18,169 nt of DNA from Streptomyces regalis (lineage in GTDB: Bacteria > Actinomycetota > Actinomycetes > Streptomycetales > Streptomycetaceae), in the NCBI RefSeq assembly GCF_001509475.1, contig NZ_LLZG01000054.1, positions 1 through 18,169 on the forward strand. Direction: 5' to 3'. The notes under the pieces are model-generated. The model saw nothing but the letters and a program-made list of their open reading frames with translations. It was not told where the DNA came from and ran no database searches. Of this stretch, positions 6,913-12,887 are shown piece after piece. The position numbers and the translations under genes were made by a program. How positions within the stretch are numbered: the first letter of the stretch is position 1; each line of letters starts with the position of its first letter.

Positions 6913-7674
6913 ATGACTCGTCGTCTCGAAGGAACCGTCGCTCTGGTCACCGGGGCCTCCAGCGGCATCGGCCACGCCACCGCCCTGGAGCTGGCCCGCG
7001 AGGGCGCCTCCGTGGCCCTGGTCGGTCGGCGCGAGGACCGGCTCACCGACCTCGCCGCGCAGATCACGGGCGTCGGCGGAAAGGCCCTGGTCGTGCCCGC
7101 CGACATCACCACCGCCGAGGCCGCCGCGGAGGCGGTCGAGCGGACCGTCGACGGTTTGGGCTGCCTGGACACCCTGGTCAACAACGCCGGCCTCATGCTG
7201 CTCGGCCCCACCCCCGGCGCGGACCTGAACGACTGGCGGCGCATGATCGACATCAACCTCATGGGCCTGATGTACACCGCCCACGCGGCCGTCCCCCACC
7301 TGGTCAAGGCCGCCGCCGACAAGCCGCGCCAGGTCGCCGACATCGTCAACATCAGCTCCCTGAACGGCCGTCAGGCCTACCCCATGATGGCCGTGTACAG
7401 CGCCAGCAAGTTCGGCGTCAACGCCTTCAGCGAGTCGCTGCGCCAGGAACTGGCACGCCAGCACGTCCGCGTGTCCGTCGTCGAGCCGGGCAGCGTCGAC
7501 ACCGAACTGCGCACGCACAACCCGGAACCCGTCCTGCAGGCACTCGCCGCCGGTCTGGGCGACATCGAGCGCCTCCAGAGCCAGGACATCGCCGACGCGG
7601 TCGGCTACATCGTCACCCGCCCCCGCCACGTGGCCGTCGCCGAACTGCTCGTACGTCCGACCGAGCAGGTCTGA
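6913..7674 (+). CDS. SDR-family NAD(P)-dependent oxidoreductase
   Basis: The 253-residue classical short-chain dehydrogenase has a complete Rossmann fold. The nucleotide loop is TGASSGIG (13-20), with VGRRED after strand 2 (basic residues suggest NADP(H)), NNAG (90-93), catalytic Ser in VNISSLNG (about 149) and the YxxxK pair in YSASK (Tyr162/Lys166). It ends with PGSVDTEL and a short tail. ATG 6913 has GAAAGG ten bases upstream; TTG 6904 is an alternative. Divergent from the TetR gene, it is probably induced when the repressor binds a ligand, perhaps the enzyme's carbonyl substrate. The substrate is not predictable. Confidence 0.9.
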   Translation: MTRRLEGTVALVTGASSGIGHATALELAREGASVALVGRREDRLTDLAAQITGVGGKALVVPADITTAEAAAEAVERTVDGLGCLDTLVNNAGLMLLGPTPGADLNDWRRMIDINLMGLMYTAHAAVPHLVKAAADKPRQVADIVNISSLNGRQAYPMMAVYSASKFGVNAFSESLRQELARQHVRVSVVEPGSVDTELRTHNPEPVLQALAAGLGDIERLQSQDIADAVGYIVTRPRHVAVAELLVRPTEQV

Positions 7675-7767
7675 CCACCGAGCCGGCAGGGCCGGTCGCC
7701 GCGGTCGAGCGCCCGGCGTGCGGGGCGGCAACGTGGCCCGCGAGGCGGCGGCGCTCCCGCCGGAACT

Positions 7768-7787
7768 GGGGCGCCATATGGCGCCCC
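7768..7787. promoter_or_regulatory. Perfect 20-bp palindrome
   Basis: GGGGCGCCATATGGCGCCCC is self-complementary over 20 bp with no spacer, so it suits a dimeric DNA-binding protein better than an RNA hairpin. It lies in the 320-bp stretch between the SDR gene and the small peptide gene (7675-7995), which otherwise holds no gene with a start codon, although one frame from about 7850 has coding-like third positions. Confidence 0.5.
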
Positions 7788-7995
7788 GCACCCGCGGCCT
7801 TCGTCCTCCACGCCCGTAGTCCTCGCCCATCCCCTTTCCTCGACTCGGACGGCTGGTGCACCCGGAAGGTGGGCCGGCCACTACGAAGAGGCGTGGCCTG
7901 CCGCATTCGCCGGGCGTGGACTGCCGTGGAAGACCTGGCTGGTGTGCCAGGCGCGGTGGGCGGCCGCGACAGGAAGGGCGCCGGGCTGGGGGCCG

Positions 7996-8142
7996 ATGAG
8001 CGGGCGGCCCGCGAGCGCTATGACGTGCTGGTGGGACGAACTGTTCACCGGCGACCTGGTCACCGGCGTCCCCAGCATGGACGCGGCGCTGCTCGACAAG
8101 ATGCCGGGCGGCGGCGACAACAACGGCGACCACTGCAGCTGA
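7996..8142 (+). CDS. Small peptide, candidate RiPP precursor
   Basis: The 48-residue ORF begins MSGRPASAMTCWWDELFTG and ends KMPGGGDNNGDHCS. ATG 7996 is preceded by CTGGGGG; ATG 8020 would give 40 residues, GTG 7942 66 residues. Almost every codon from 8032 on ends in G or C, supporting translation. The amphipathic acidic middle (DELFTGDLV, MDAALLDKM) looks like a leader, followed by a Gly-Gly-Gly hinge and a small polar tail with one Cys at the penultimate position. A strong hairpin follows the stop, then an asparagine-synthase-like enzyme, a methyltransferase and others on the same strand. This is the layout of ribosomally made, modified peptides. I do not recognise a known precursor family; it could also be an unrelated small protein. 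Confidence 0.6.
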   Translation: MSGRPASAMTCWWDELFTGDLVTGVPSMDAALLDKMPGGGDNNGDHCS

Positions 8143-8155
8143 TCAGCCCGTGAGC

Positions 8156-8190
8156 GCGGTGGAGCAGGGCCAAGCGCCCTGCTCCACCGC
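8156..8190 (+). terminator. Strong hairpin between peptide and enzyme genes (attenuator-like)
   Basis: GCGGTGGAGCAGGGC (8156-8170) is perfectly inverted as GCCCTGCTCCACCGC (8176-8190) around a 5-base loop CAAGC. It begins 13 bases after the peptide stop and ends 22 bases before the next start. No T-run follows. Such partial terminators raise precursor mRNA over downstream enzyme mRNA. Confidence 0.8.
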
Positions 8191-8212
8191 CCCATGACTG
8201 AAGGGGAAGCAG

Positions 8213-9685
8213 GTGCTTTCGTTTCGTTTGCGGTTGACCGACACCCGGAGCACAGCCTGGCGCTGGGACACAGACCGGTGGGCCAACGGGCAGAGCTGGA
8301 TCAGGCCCGCTCACGCAGCCGTCCTGGACGCAGAACTCGTGCCGGGTGACGGAACCGGCGCCTGCGTGCTGGTGAGAGAGGACAAAGGCGGGGAGGTGGA
8401 CTTCACGTCACTGCTCCTACGCCCCGACGAGGTCCAGGTCTCGGCGGGCGTGTTCGGCACCGCGCCGCTATACCTCGTAACAGTCGGAGAAGTCCTGTAC
8501 GGCTCCTGGGGTTTGACCGACCTGCGGCCCCACCTGCGACCCGACCGACTCAATCCCCGGGCCGTGGCACGCACCCTGGGCCGACAACACCGCTACAGCG
8601 CCGACACTCTCTTCGATGGGGTGTACCGGCTTACGGAACGCGCGACAGCCGTCTTTACGACTGCGGGACTCGCGATCCTTTACCCCGAGCCCGCCCAGCA
8701 CGTGCTCGAACCCCGGAGGCTGCGGACGGGGGCTGACCCTGTAGACGCATCCGATGCGTTGCTGACCGAGATCCTGGGTGAGTGGCGTTCTACGGCGAAC
8801 TGCGTCGGCGTGGAGCTGTCCGGCGGTGCCGACTCGGGCAACGTGTCTCTCTCAACCGCCGCAGCCGGCTTCGGCTCCGTCCACACGTTCGGTCTGCTCA
8901 TGGGTGGCCGGATCGGCCGGCTCCAGCAAGACCGACGCCGCATGCTGGCGGATCACCTGGGCCTGCGGGACACCGCTGTCCCGGCCATGCAGTACCCGCC
9001 GTTCGTGCCTGGTGGAGTACGGGAGCAAGGGGCGCCGCACGACCCAGCAGGAGCCTTCTACCAGGAGGCCTTCGACGTAGTCCGTGGACACGTAGCCGCT
9101 CACGGCTGTGAGGTGATCTTCACGGGCGGCGGTGGGGACGAGGTCAATGCCTGCCACTCTCGTACGGACGCTGAACTTCCCGCAGCTGATCCCGTGCCGT
9201 GGCTCGGGGACAAGGCCATCGAGGCCCTGGCCCAGGTGGACGAGAACCTTGCCCCCATCCCAGTGCTCCCGGTACCCACGCTCATGGCCTTCGGCCTGCA
9301 CAACCCGGCCTACTTGAGACTCGGAGTCTGGCCGGTCGCTCCGCTCGTCCACCCTCGAGTGGTCCGCTTCATGGAACAGCTGCCATACGAACACAAGCAG
9401 GGCGAGGCGATGTTCCGCAACCGACTGCGGCGCGCGGGACTACCCGAGTCCGTCGCGGCCCCGACCGAACCGGAGAATTTCCTCGCGGTCATGGAATCGG
9501 GCCTACGAAACTACGGCCTTTCGCTCCTGGACAACATGCTCCGCGAGTCGTTGCTGGTCGACCTTGGCTATGTTGATCCCGTCGCCCTTGCCCTGGCCCG
9601 GGACCACGCCGAGCGAGCCCCTGTGATGCCCGACCTGCTGTGCGACACACTCGCCCTGGAAGTCGGACTCCGGAGCCTTGCATGA
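8213..9685 (+). CDS. Asparagine-synthase-like ATP-dependent amide-forming enzyme
   Basis: This 490-residue protein has the synthetase PP-loop ELSGGADSGNVSL (SGGxDS, residues 203-208), which binds ATP and adenylates a carboxylate, and the second family motif VIFTGGGGDEVNA (301-313). The N-terminal half keeps the beta-rich shape of the glutaminase domain (FGTAPLYLV, LYGSWGLTDLRPHL), but the start is MLSFRL with no Cys2 nucleophile. It therefore should not hydrolyse glutamine and would use another amine. This resembles pathway enzymes such as beta-lactam synthetase or lasso-cyclase relatives rather than primary AsnB. GTG 8213 has AAGGGGA eight to ten bases upstream. The gene ends in ATGA overlap with the methyltransferase. 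Substrate is unknown; the upstream peptide is the obvious candidate. Confidence 0.88.
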   Translation: MLSFRLRLTDTRSTAWRWDTDRWANGQSWIRPAHAAVLDAELVPGDGTGACVLVREDKGGEVDFTSLLLRPDEVQVSAGVFGTAPLYLVTVGEVLYGSWGLTDLRPHLRPDRLNPRAVARTLGRQHRYSADTLFDGVYRLTERATAVFTTAGLAILYPEPAQHVLEPRRLRTGADPVDASDALLTEILGEWRSTANCVGVELSGGADSGNVSLSTAAAGFGSVHTFGLLMGGRIGRLQQDRRRMLADHLGLRDTAVPAMQYPPFVPGGVREQGAPHDPAGAFYQEAFDVVRGHVAAHGCEVIFTGGGGDEVNACHSRTDAELPAADPVPWLGDKAIEALAQVDENLAPIPVLPVPTLMAFGLHNPAYLRLGVWPVAPLVHPRVVRFMEQLPYEHKQGEAMFRNRLRRAGLPESVAAPTEPENFLAVMESGLRNYGLSLLDNMLRESLLVDLGYVDPVALALARDHAERAPVMPDLLCDTLALEVGLRSLA

Positions 9686-10431
9686 GCAGCCTGGACATCG
9701 TGGAGGCACAACGCCTCGAAGCGTCCAACCTTTTCTACCGGGACCCTGCGATGTACGACGACGTGCAGGACGACAGCGACAGCGCAAGTGTCTGCCTGGG
9801 GCTCATCGACCGGTACTGCCCGGACGCCCGCACTCTGCTGGACTTCGGCTGCGGAACCGGCAGGGACCTGGAAGCACTGGCCCAGCGCTTCGACTGCATC
9901 GGCATTGATCTTCAACCTGGCCTGGTCGACTATGCGCGCCGCGCGCGCTCCGCCCTCGACATCCGGATTGGGGACATGCGCACCATCCGACTCGGGCACA
10001 CCGCCGACGTCCTGGTGTGCCTGGGGAACTCGCTCGCCTACGTACACGACAACACTGACGTCCAGGCGACGTTCCAGACCTTTGCCGCGCACGCACACCG
10101 AGGCACGCTGCTCGTCGTGTGCTCGCCGGTAGCCCCGATCGAGTCCCCGAGCCCTCAACAGACCCGCGTCGAGACCCGCTTCGGGGCTGCCACCGTGACC
10201 ATCAGCTACGAGTGGGATCTGCGGACGCAGATCAACACCATGCGGCGTGACTGGGCGTTCGACTCCGGAGATGAGTGCCACGATGCCATCCAGCGACGTG
10301 TTCTCGGTCCTCGCGAACTGGAGCTGTACGCGCTCTTCGCCCGCTTCGAGGTCCTGGAGATCGTGAACGAAACAGGCGCACTGCCTGTCTTGGGCCCAGG
10401 CGCCTACACCGTAGCTCGCTATCAAGGGTGA
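9682..10431 (+). CDS. Class I SAM-dependent methyltransferase
   Basis: The 249-residue protein starts at ATG 9682, overlapping the previous stop (ATGA), so the two proteins are made in a coupled fashion. Motif I TLLDFGCGTGRDLEALA (51-67) and the acidic residue after strand 2 in IGIDLQPGLVDYARR are typical of Rossmann-fold methyltransferases. VLVCLGNSLAYV at strand 4 gives the post-motif with an NSL substrate-loop signature seen in small-molecule methyltransferases. The C-terminal half (VTISYEWDLRTQ, FARFEVLEIVNETGALPVL) forms the usual beta hairpin end. The acceptor atom is not predictable. The context suggests methylation of the product of the asparagine-synthase-like step. Confidence 0.9.
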   Translation: MSSLDIVEAQRLEASNLFYRDPAMYDDVQDDSDSASVCLGLIDRYCPDARTLLDFGCGTGRDLEALAQRFDCIGIDLQPGLVDYARRARSALDIRIGDMRTIRLGHTADVLVCLGNSLAYVHDNTDVQATFQTFAAHAHRGTLLVVCSPVAPIESPSPQQTRVETRFGAATVTISYEWDLRTQINTMRRDWAFDSGDECHDAIQRRVLGPRELELYALFARFEVLEIVNETGALPVLGPGAYTVARYQG

Positions 10432-10440
10432 GGTGTCGGC

Positions 10441-10581
10441 ATGCTGTCGCAGCACGGCGAGTTGGCTGACCAGGAGATGCGTAAGGGCACGAGTCCGATC
10501 CTGACGGCGAGGGCGCCGAAGGCTTCTCGCTCGGCGGGTCAATGGCGCGGATGTCCGCGAGTTGCTCGGCGCGGGACTTGA
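10441..10581 (+). CDS. Possible small ORF or frameshifted gene between methyltransferase and YdcF gene
   Basis: ATG 10441 follows GAGGTG at good spacing and reads MLSQHGELADQEMRKGTSPI plus about 26 residues to TGA 10579-10581. From about 10510 another plus frame becomes more sensible (LLARRVNGADVRELLGAGLD, then SHRLRSIEGIRKGQQG). It ends at TGA 10661-10663, which overlaps the next gene's ATG as ATGA. Joined by one frameshift the two would make a helical protein of about 70 residues coupled to the YdcF gene. The opposite strand also has an open frame here, so coding is not certain. I do not recognise the family. The 228-bp gap holds nothing else. Confidence 0.3.
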   Translation: MLSQHGELADQEMRKGTSPILTARAPKASRSAGQWRGCPRVARRGT

Positions 10582-10659
10582 TCAGGCGGCACAGGACCGC
10601 CACGACGGGCTGAGCCACCGGCTGCGCAGCATCGAGGGCATCCGAAAGGGCCAGCAGGG

Positions 10660-11349
10660 ATGAGCAAGGGAGTGCCAGTGCCGAAGCACGAGCAGCGCCA
10701 GATGACCGACGAGCAGTTCCACGATGCGACGGTGATTTGGAACTACCACCAGATGGGTCACGAGCAGCGGCCCTGCTCGGCGGCGATCGGCCTGGGCAGC
10801 CACGACCTCGGCGTGGCCACCACGGCCGCCGACCTCTACCGCGCCGGCCTCTTCCCGGTCGTGGTGTTCAGCGGGGGCAACAGCCCGACCACCCGGGCCC
10901 GTTTCCCGCGTGGCGAGGCCGTGCACTACCGCGAGCACGCTCTGAGCCTGGGTGTGCCGGATGAGGCGATCCTGGTCGAGGCGGAGGCGGCGAACACCGG
11001 CCAGAACATCAGCTTCTCCCGCGAGCTGCTGGCCGGGGCCGGTATCGAGGTCAAGTCGCTGCTGCTGATCTCGAAGCCGTACATGGAGCGTCGCTCGTAC
11101 GCGACCTGCCGCAAGTTGTGGCCGGAGGTCGAGGTTGTGTGTGCGTCCGAGCCGCCGGAGTTGGACGACTACATCAAGTCGATCGGCGACGAGAAGCTCG
11201 TTCTCGACATGCTCGTCGGCGACCTGCAACGGGTGATCGAGTACCCGAAGCTCGGGTTCGCTGTCGAGCAGGACGTACCGGGGGACGTGTATGACGCTTA
11301 CGAGCGCCTTCTACATGGCGGATTCGACAGCCGCCTCATCAGTACCTGA
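10660..11349 (+). CDS. YdcF/DUF218-family protein
   Basis: This 229-residue protein has the DUF218 (ElyC/SanA/YdcF) core: ATVIWNYHQMG, AAIGLGSHDLGVATTAADLY (41-60), VVVFSGGNSPTT (67-78), the acidic-NTGQN segment EAEAANTGQNISFSRELL (107-124) and LLLISKPYMERRSYAT. YdcF-like proteins have a Rossmann-like fold, and E. coli YdcF binds S-adenosylmethionine. No transmembrane helix is present, so this member is cytosolic, unlike ElyC/SanA. ATG 10660 overlaps an upstream stop; GTG 10678, preceded by AAGGGA, is an equally good start. It lies between the methyltransferase and the WbqC-like gene, so a role in the same pathway is likely. Its reaction is unknown. Confidence 0.85.
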   Translation: MSKGVPVPKHEQRQMTDEQFHDATVIWNYHQMGHEQRPCSAAIGLGSHDLGVATTAADLYRAGLFPVVVFSGGNSPTTRARFPRGEAVHYREHALSLGVPDEAILVEAEAANTGQNISFSRELLAGAGIEVKSLLLISKPYMERRSYATCRKLWPEVEVVCASEPPELDDYIKSIGDEKLVLDMLVGDLQRVIEYPKLGFAVEQDVPGDVYDAYERLLHGGFDSRLIST

Positions 11350-11377
11350 GTCACCCGGCGTCGGGCCGCCAGGCGGG

Positions 11378-12140
11378 GTGTGTGCGATCCTCCCCCAGTC
11401 TCGGCTTCGCTCGACCGGGCGGTGCCCCCACGCCGAACCTGTTCCCGCGGCTGTCCACGCTGGCCAAACTGTACGCCGCCGACCGGTGGATCGTTCTCGG
11501 CGACGTCCAGTTCGCCCGGCGCGACTACCAGCACCGGGCCCGCCTTGCGGCACTGGACGAGCCCGTTCATCAGCAGTGGCTCATGCTTCCTGCGCATCTG
11601 CCCGATGGGCGCCCGACGCTGATCAGTCAGGCGCGGCTCGCCGACCCCGGCCGCTCCCGTCGCACCGTCAGTCTTTTGATTCGGCAGTACTAGGGCCGCA
11701 GCCGCCACTGGCCCGCGGTGCGTGAAGTCCTGGAGGCGGCTCTCGATGAGTTCGAGGCCACCGACCGTGTCTCTGACGTTGCCCGCGCGTCGACGGCCGC
11801 CCTGCTCACCGCGTTGGGCTGGAGTGGCGAGGTACTGGACAGCAGCGCGATTCCGACCCGAGAAGGCCGCTCGGAGCGACTCGCCGACCTCGCTGCGGCC
11901 ACCAGCAGCACCCACTATCTCTGCGGCACGGGCGGCTGGCGCTACCTCGACACCCAGGCGTTCGACGCCCACGGCATCCAGGTGCGGTCCTTCCACACCC
12001 CTGTGGGCATGGGAGACCTGCTGTGGCGGTGGGCCCGCCAGACCAGCAGCCTCTGGGCGATGAGCAGCTTGGGGCCAACGGCCCTTGGGGAGAAGCTGAT
12101 CGAACATCGACCGGCCGTTGCCCTGGGGGTTTCCGTGTGA
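11378..12140 (+). pseudogene. WbqC-like protein gene, disrupted by a repeat insertion and an amber codon
   Basis: The body reads PNLFPRLSTLAKLYAADRWI, then VLGDVQFARRDYQHRARLAA, the typical WbqC-family N-terminus, normally preceded by a Met-x-CAIHQ-type start. Here GTG TGT GCG ATC (11378-11389) supplies that start, but a 41-bp foreign-looking block (11390-11430) follows and shifts the frame. In the body frame, TAG at 11691-11693 interrupts between LLIRQY and GRSRHWPAVREVLEAALDEF. Beyond it the family sequence resumes intact (YLCGTGGWRYLDTQAFDAHG, TPVGMGDLLWRWA) to TGA 12138-12140. WbqC proteins occur in sugar and natural-product clusters with unproven, probably acyl- or aminotransfer-related roles. 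GTG 11382 could still make a 103-residue N-terminal piece. Confidence 0.8.
11390..11430. repeat. Streptomyces-type small dispersed repeat inserted in the WbqC gene
   Basis: The block starts CTCCCCCAGTCTCGGCTTCG and ends CTCGACCGGGCGGTGCCCCCA. From memory this is a slightly degenerate copy of a very common Streptomyces intergenic repeat (CTCCCCCAGTCTTCGGCTTC... with CGACCGGGGG... and GTGCCCCCA). It sits exactly between the codons for CAI and PNLFPR. Recognition is from memory, not from a search. Confidence 0.6.
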
Positions 12141-12205
12141 CTGAGCCGACCGCCCCGGAGAAGAAGCCTTTCCTGTACGTCGTCGTCTGTGCGTGCGGTA
12201 TTGCC
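12137..12205 (+). pseudogene. Flavoprotein (PPC-decarboxylase/HFCD-like) N-terminal fragment
   Basis: GTG 12137 overlaps the WbqC stop (GTGA) and reads VTEPTAPEKKPFLYVVVCAC then GIA. A charged tail followed by PFLYVVVCAAG-type beta strand and phosphate-binding turn is how flavoproteins of the HFCD/PPC-decarboxylase fold begin (members include EpiD-like peptidyl-cysteine decarboxylases and phosphopantothenoylcysteine decarboxylase). After about 12205 the family sequence stops abruptly, and the frame runs on antisense to the MarR gene, so about 150-200 residues have been lost. The coupling shows that it was the next gene of the cluster. With only 23 residues the family call is tentative. Confidence 0.45.
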
Positions 12206-12222
12206 AATGTGCCTCACTGGCA

Positions 12223-12240
12223 CTCCTCTCCAAAGAGGAG
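12223..12240. terminator. Hairpin at the junction between cluster and MarR gene
   Basis: CTCCTCT (12223-12229) pairs with AGAGGAG (12234-12240) around CCAA, eight bases beyond the MarR stop on the minus strand. It is a plausible terminator for the MarR transcript. Confidence 0.5.
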
Positions 12241-12247
12241 CAGCACC

Positions 12248-12736
12248 TCAGTCTCCGAGGGTGCCCCGCTGAGCGGTGAGCGCAACCCGGGTCAGGAGGT
12301 CTCGAAACTGGGCCCGCTGTTCTTCGCTCAACTCCACAAGCAGCCGTGCTTCAGCAGCCGCGACATCAGTTCGCATGCGCTGCAGTTGCGATCGGCCTTC
12401 GTCCGACAGGATCACGTGGCGAGCCCGCCGGTCCTGCGGATTCGGGCGTCGCGACAGCAGACCCTGCCCCTCCAGGTCGTCGAGAAGGTAGGTCATCACC
12501 GTTCGGTCGAGACCGACCTGGCCGGCCAGTTCGAGTTGCGTGGGGGGTTTGTCCCCGGCCTCGGCCAATGCCATGAGCACCAAGTAGGCGCGTGATCCTC
12601 CGGGCAGCGTCTCCGAGGCGTCGGCTGCAGCGCGCCGAAGCGCCCCCGAGATCATGCGAATGGCCCAAACCAGGTCGTTGTCCAAGGCAAGACACTTGGC
12701 GCTTTCGCTCGCTCGGCCGCGGGGTTCAGAGGACAT
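12248..12736 (-). CDS. MarR-family transcriptional regulator
   Basis: From ATG 12736 this is a 162-residue protein with N-terminal dimer helix ALDNDLVWAIRMISGALRRA and winged HTH: SRAYLVLMALAEAGDKPPTQ, LELAGQVGLDRTVMTYLLDD, LEGQGLLSRRPNPQDRRARH. It closes with C-terminal helices (EEQRAQFRDLLTRVAL). The recognition helix (RTVMTYLLDDLE) and the wing DRRARHVILS are typical of regulators of aromatic-compound or oxidant response. The frame is open to 12889, but family sequence begins near 12736, with GGTG just upstream. It is divergent from the broken SDR gene and shares a 25-bp operator-like site with it and with the downstream oxidoreductase, implying repression of all three. Confidence 0.9.
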   Translation of the reverse strand: MSSEPRGRASESAKCLALDNDLVWAIRMISGALRRAAADASETLPGGSRAYLVLMALAEAGDKPPTQLELAGQVGLDRTVMTYLLDDLEGQGLLSRRPNPQDRRARHVILSDEGRSQLQRMRTDVAAAEARLLVELSEEQRAQFRDLLTRVALTAQRGTLGD

Positions 12737-12768
12737 CACATCACCGTAGCACCTTTCAGCATGGCGAC

Positions 12769-12805
12769 AGATAGTCTTGTTTGCAGAACATCTTGCCGAC
12801 ATAGT
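12769..12805 (+). promoter_or_regulatory. MarR operator copy 1 with promoter
   Basis: On the minus strand 12793-12769 reads AGATGTTCTGC, seven bases, ACTATCT. It is an imperfect palindrome (AGATnnTCT...AGAnnATCT) and matches the site at 13759-13783 with identical spacing. On the plus strand TTGTTT (12777-12782), 17 bp, CATAGT (12800-12805) forms a promoter for the SDR gene, overlapped by the operator. Confidence 0.6.
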
Positions 12806-12887
12806 GTTATGGGAGGCGGGGCGCTCTGGCTCCGCGATGGCGCAGCGGGTGGCAGGTCGCGGCCCGACTATGGCAAGGAGACGTGCC

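Noticed and set aside
6787..8133. N-terminal extension of the TetR frame to 8133 on the minus strand
   Set aside because: This part is antisense to the SDR gene and has no TetR-family sequence; the protein starts at GTG 6786.
7996..9685. Lasso peptide cluster
   Set aside because: The asparagine-synthase-like enzyme and small peptide suggest it, but there is no leader-binding B1 or transglutaminase-like B2 protein, no transporter, and the peptide lacks a Gly/Ala-start core with Asp/Glu at position 7-9 after a Thr-x leader motif.
11691..11693. TAG read as pyrrolysine or programmed read-through
   Set aside because: The gene also has a frame-shifting insertion at its start, and the host is a Streptomyces-like actinobacterium; simple decay explains it.
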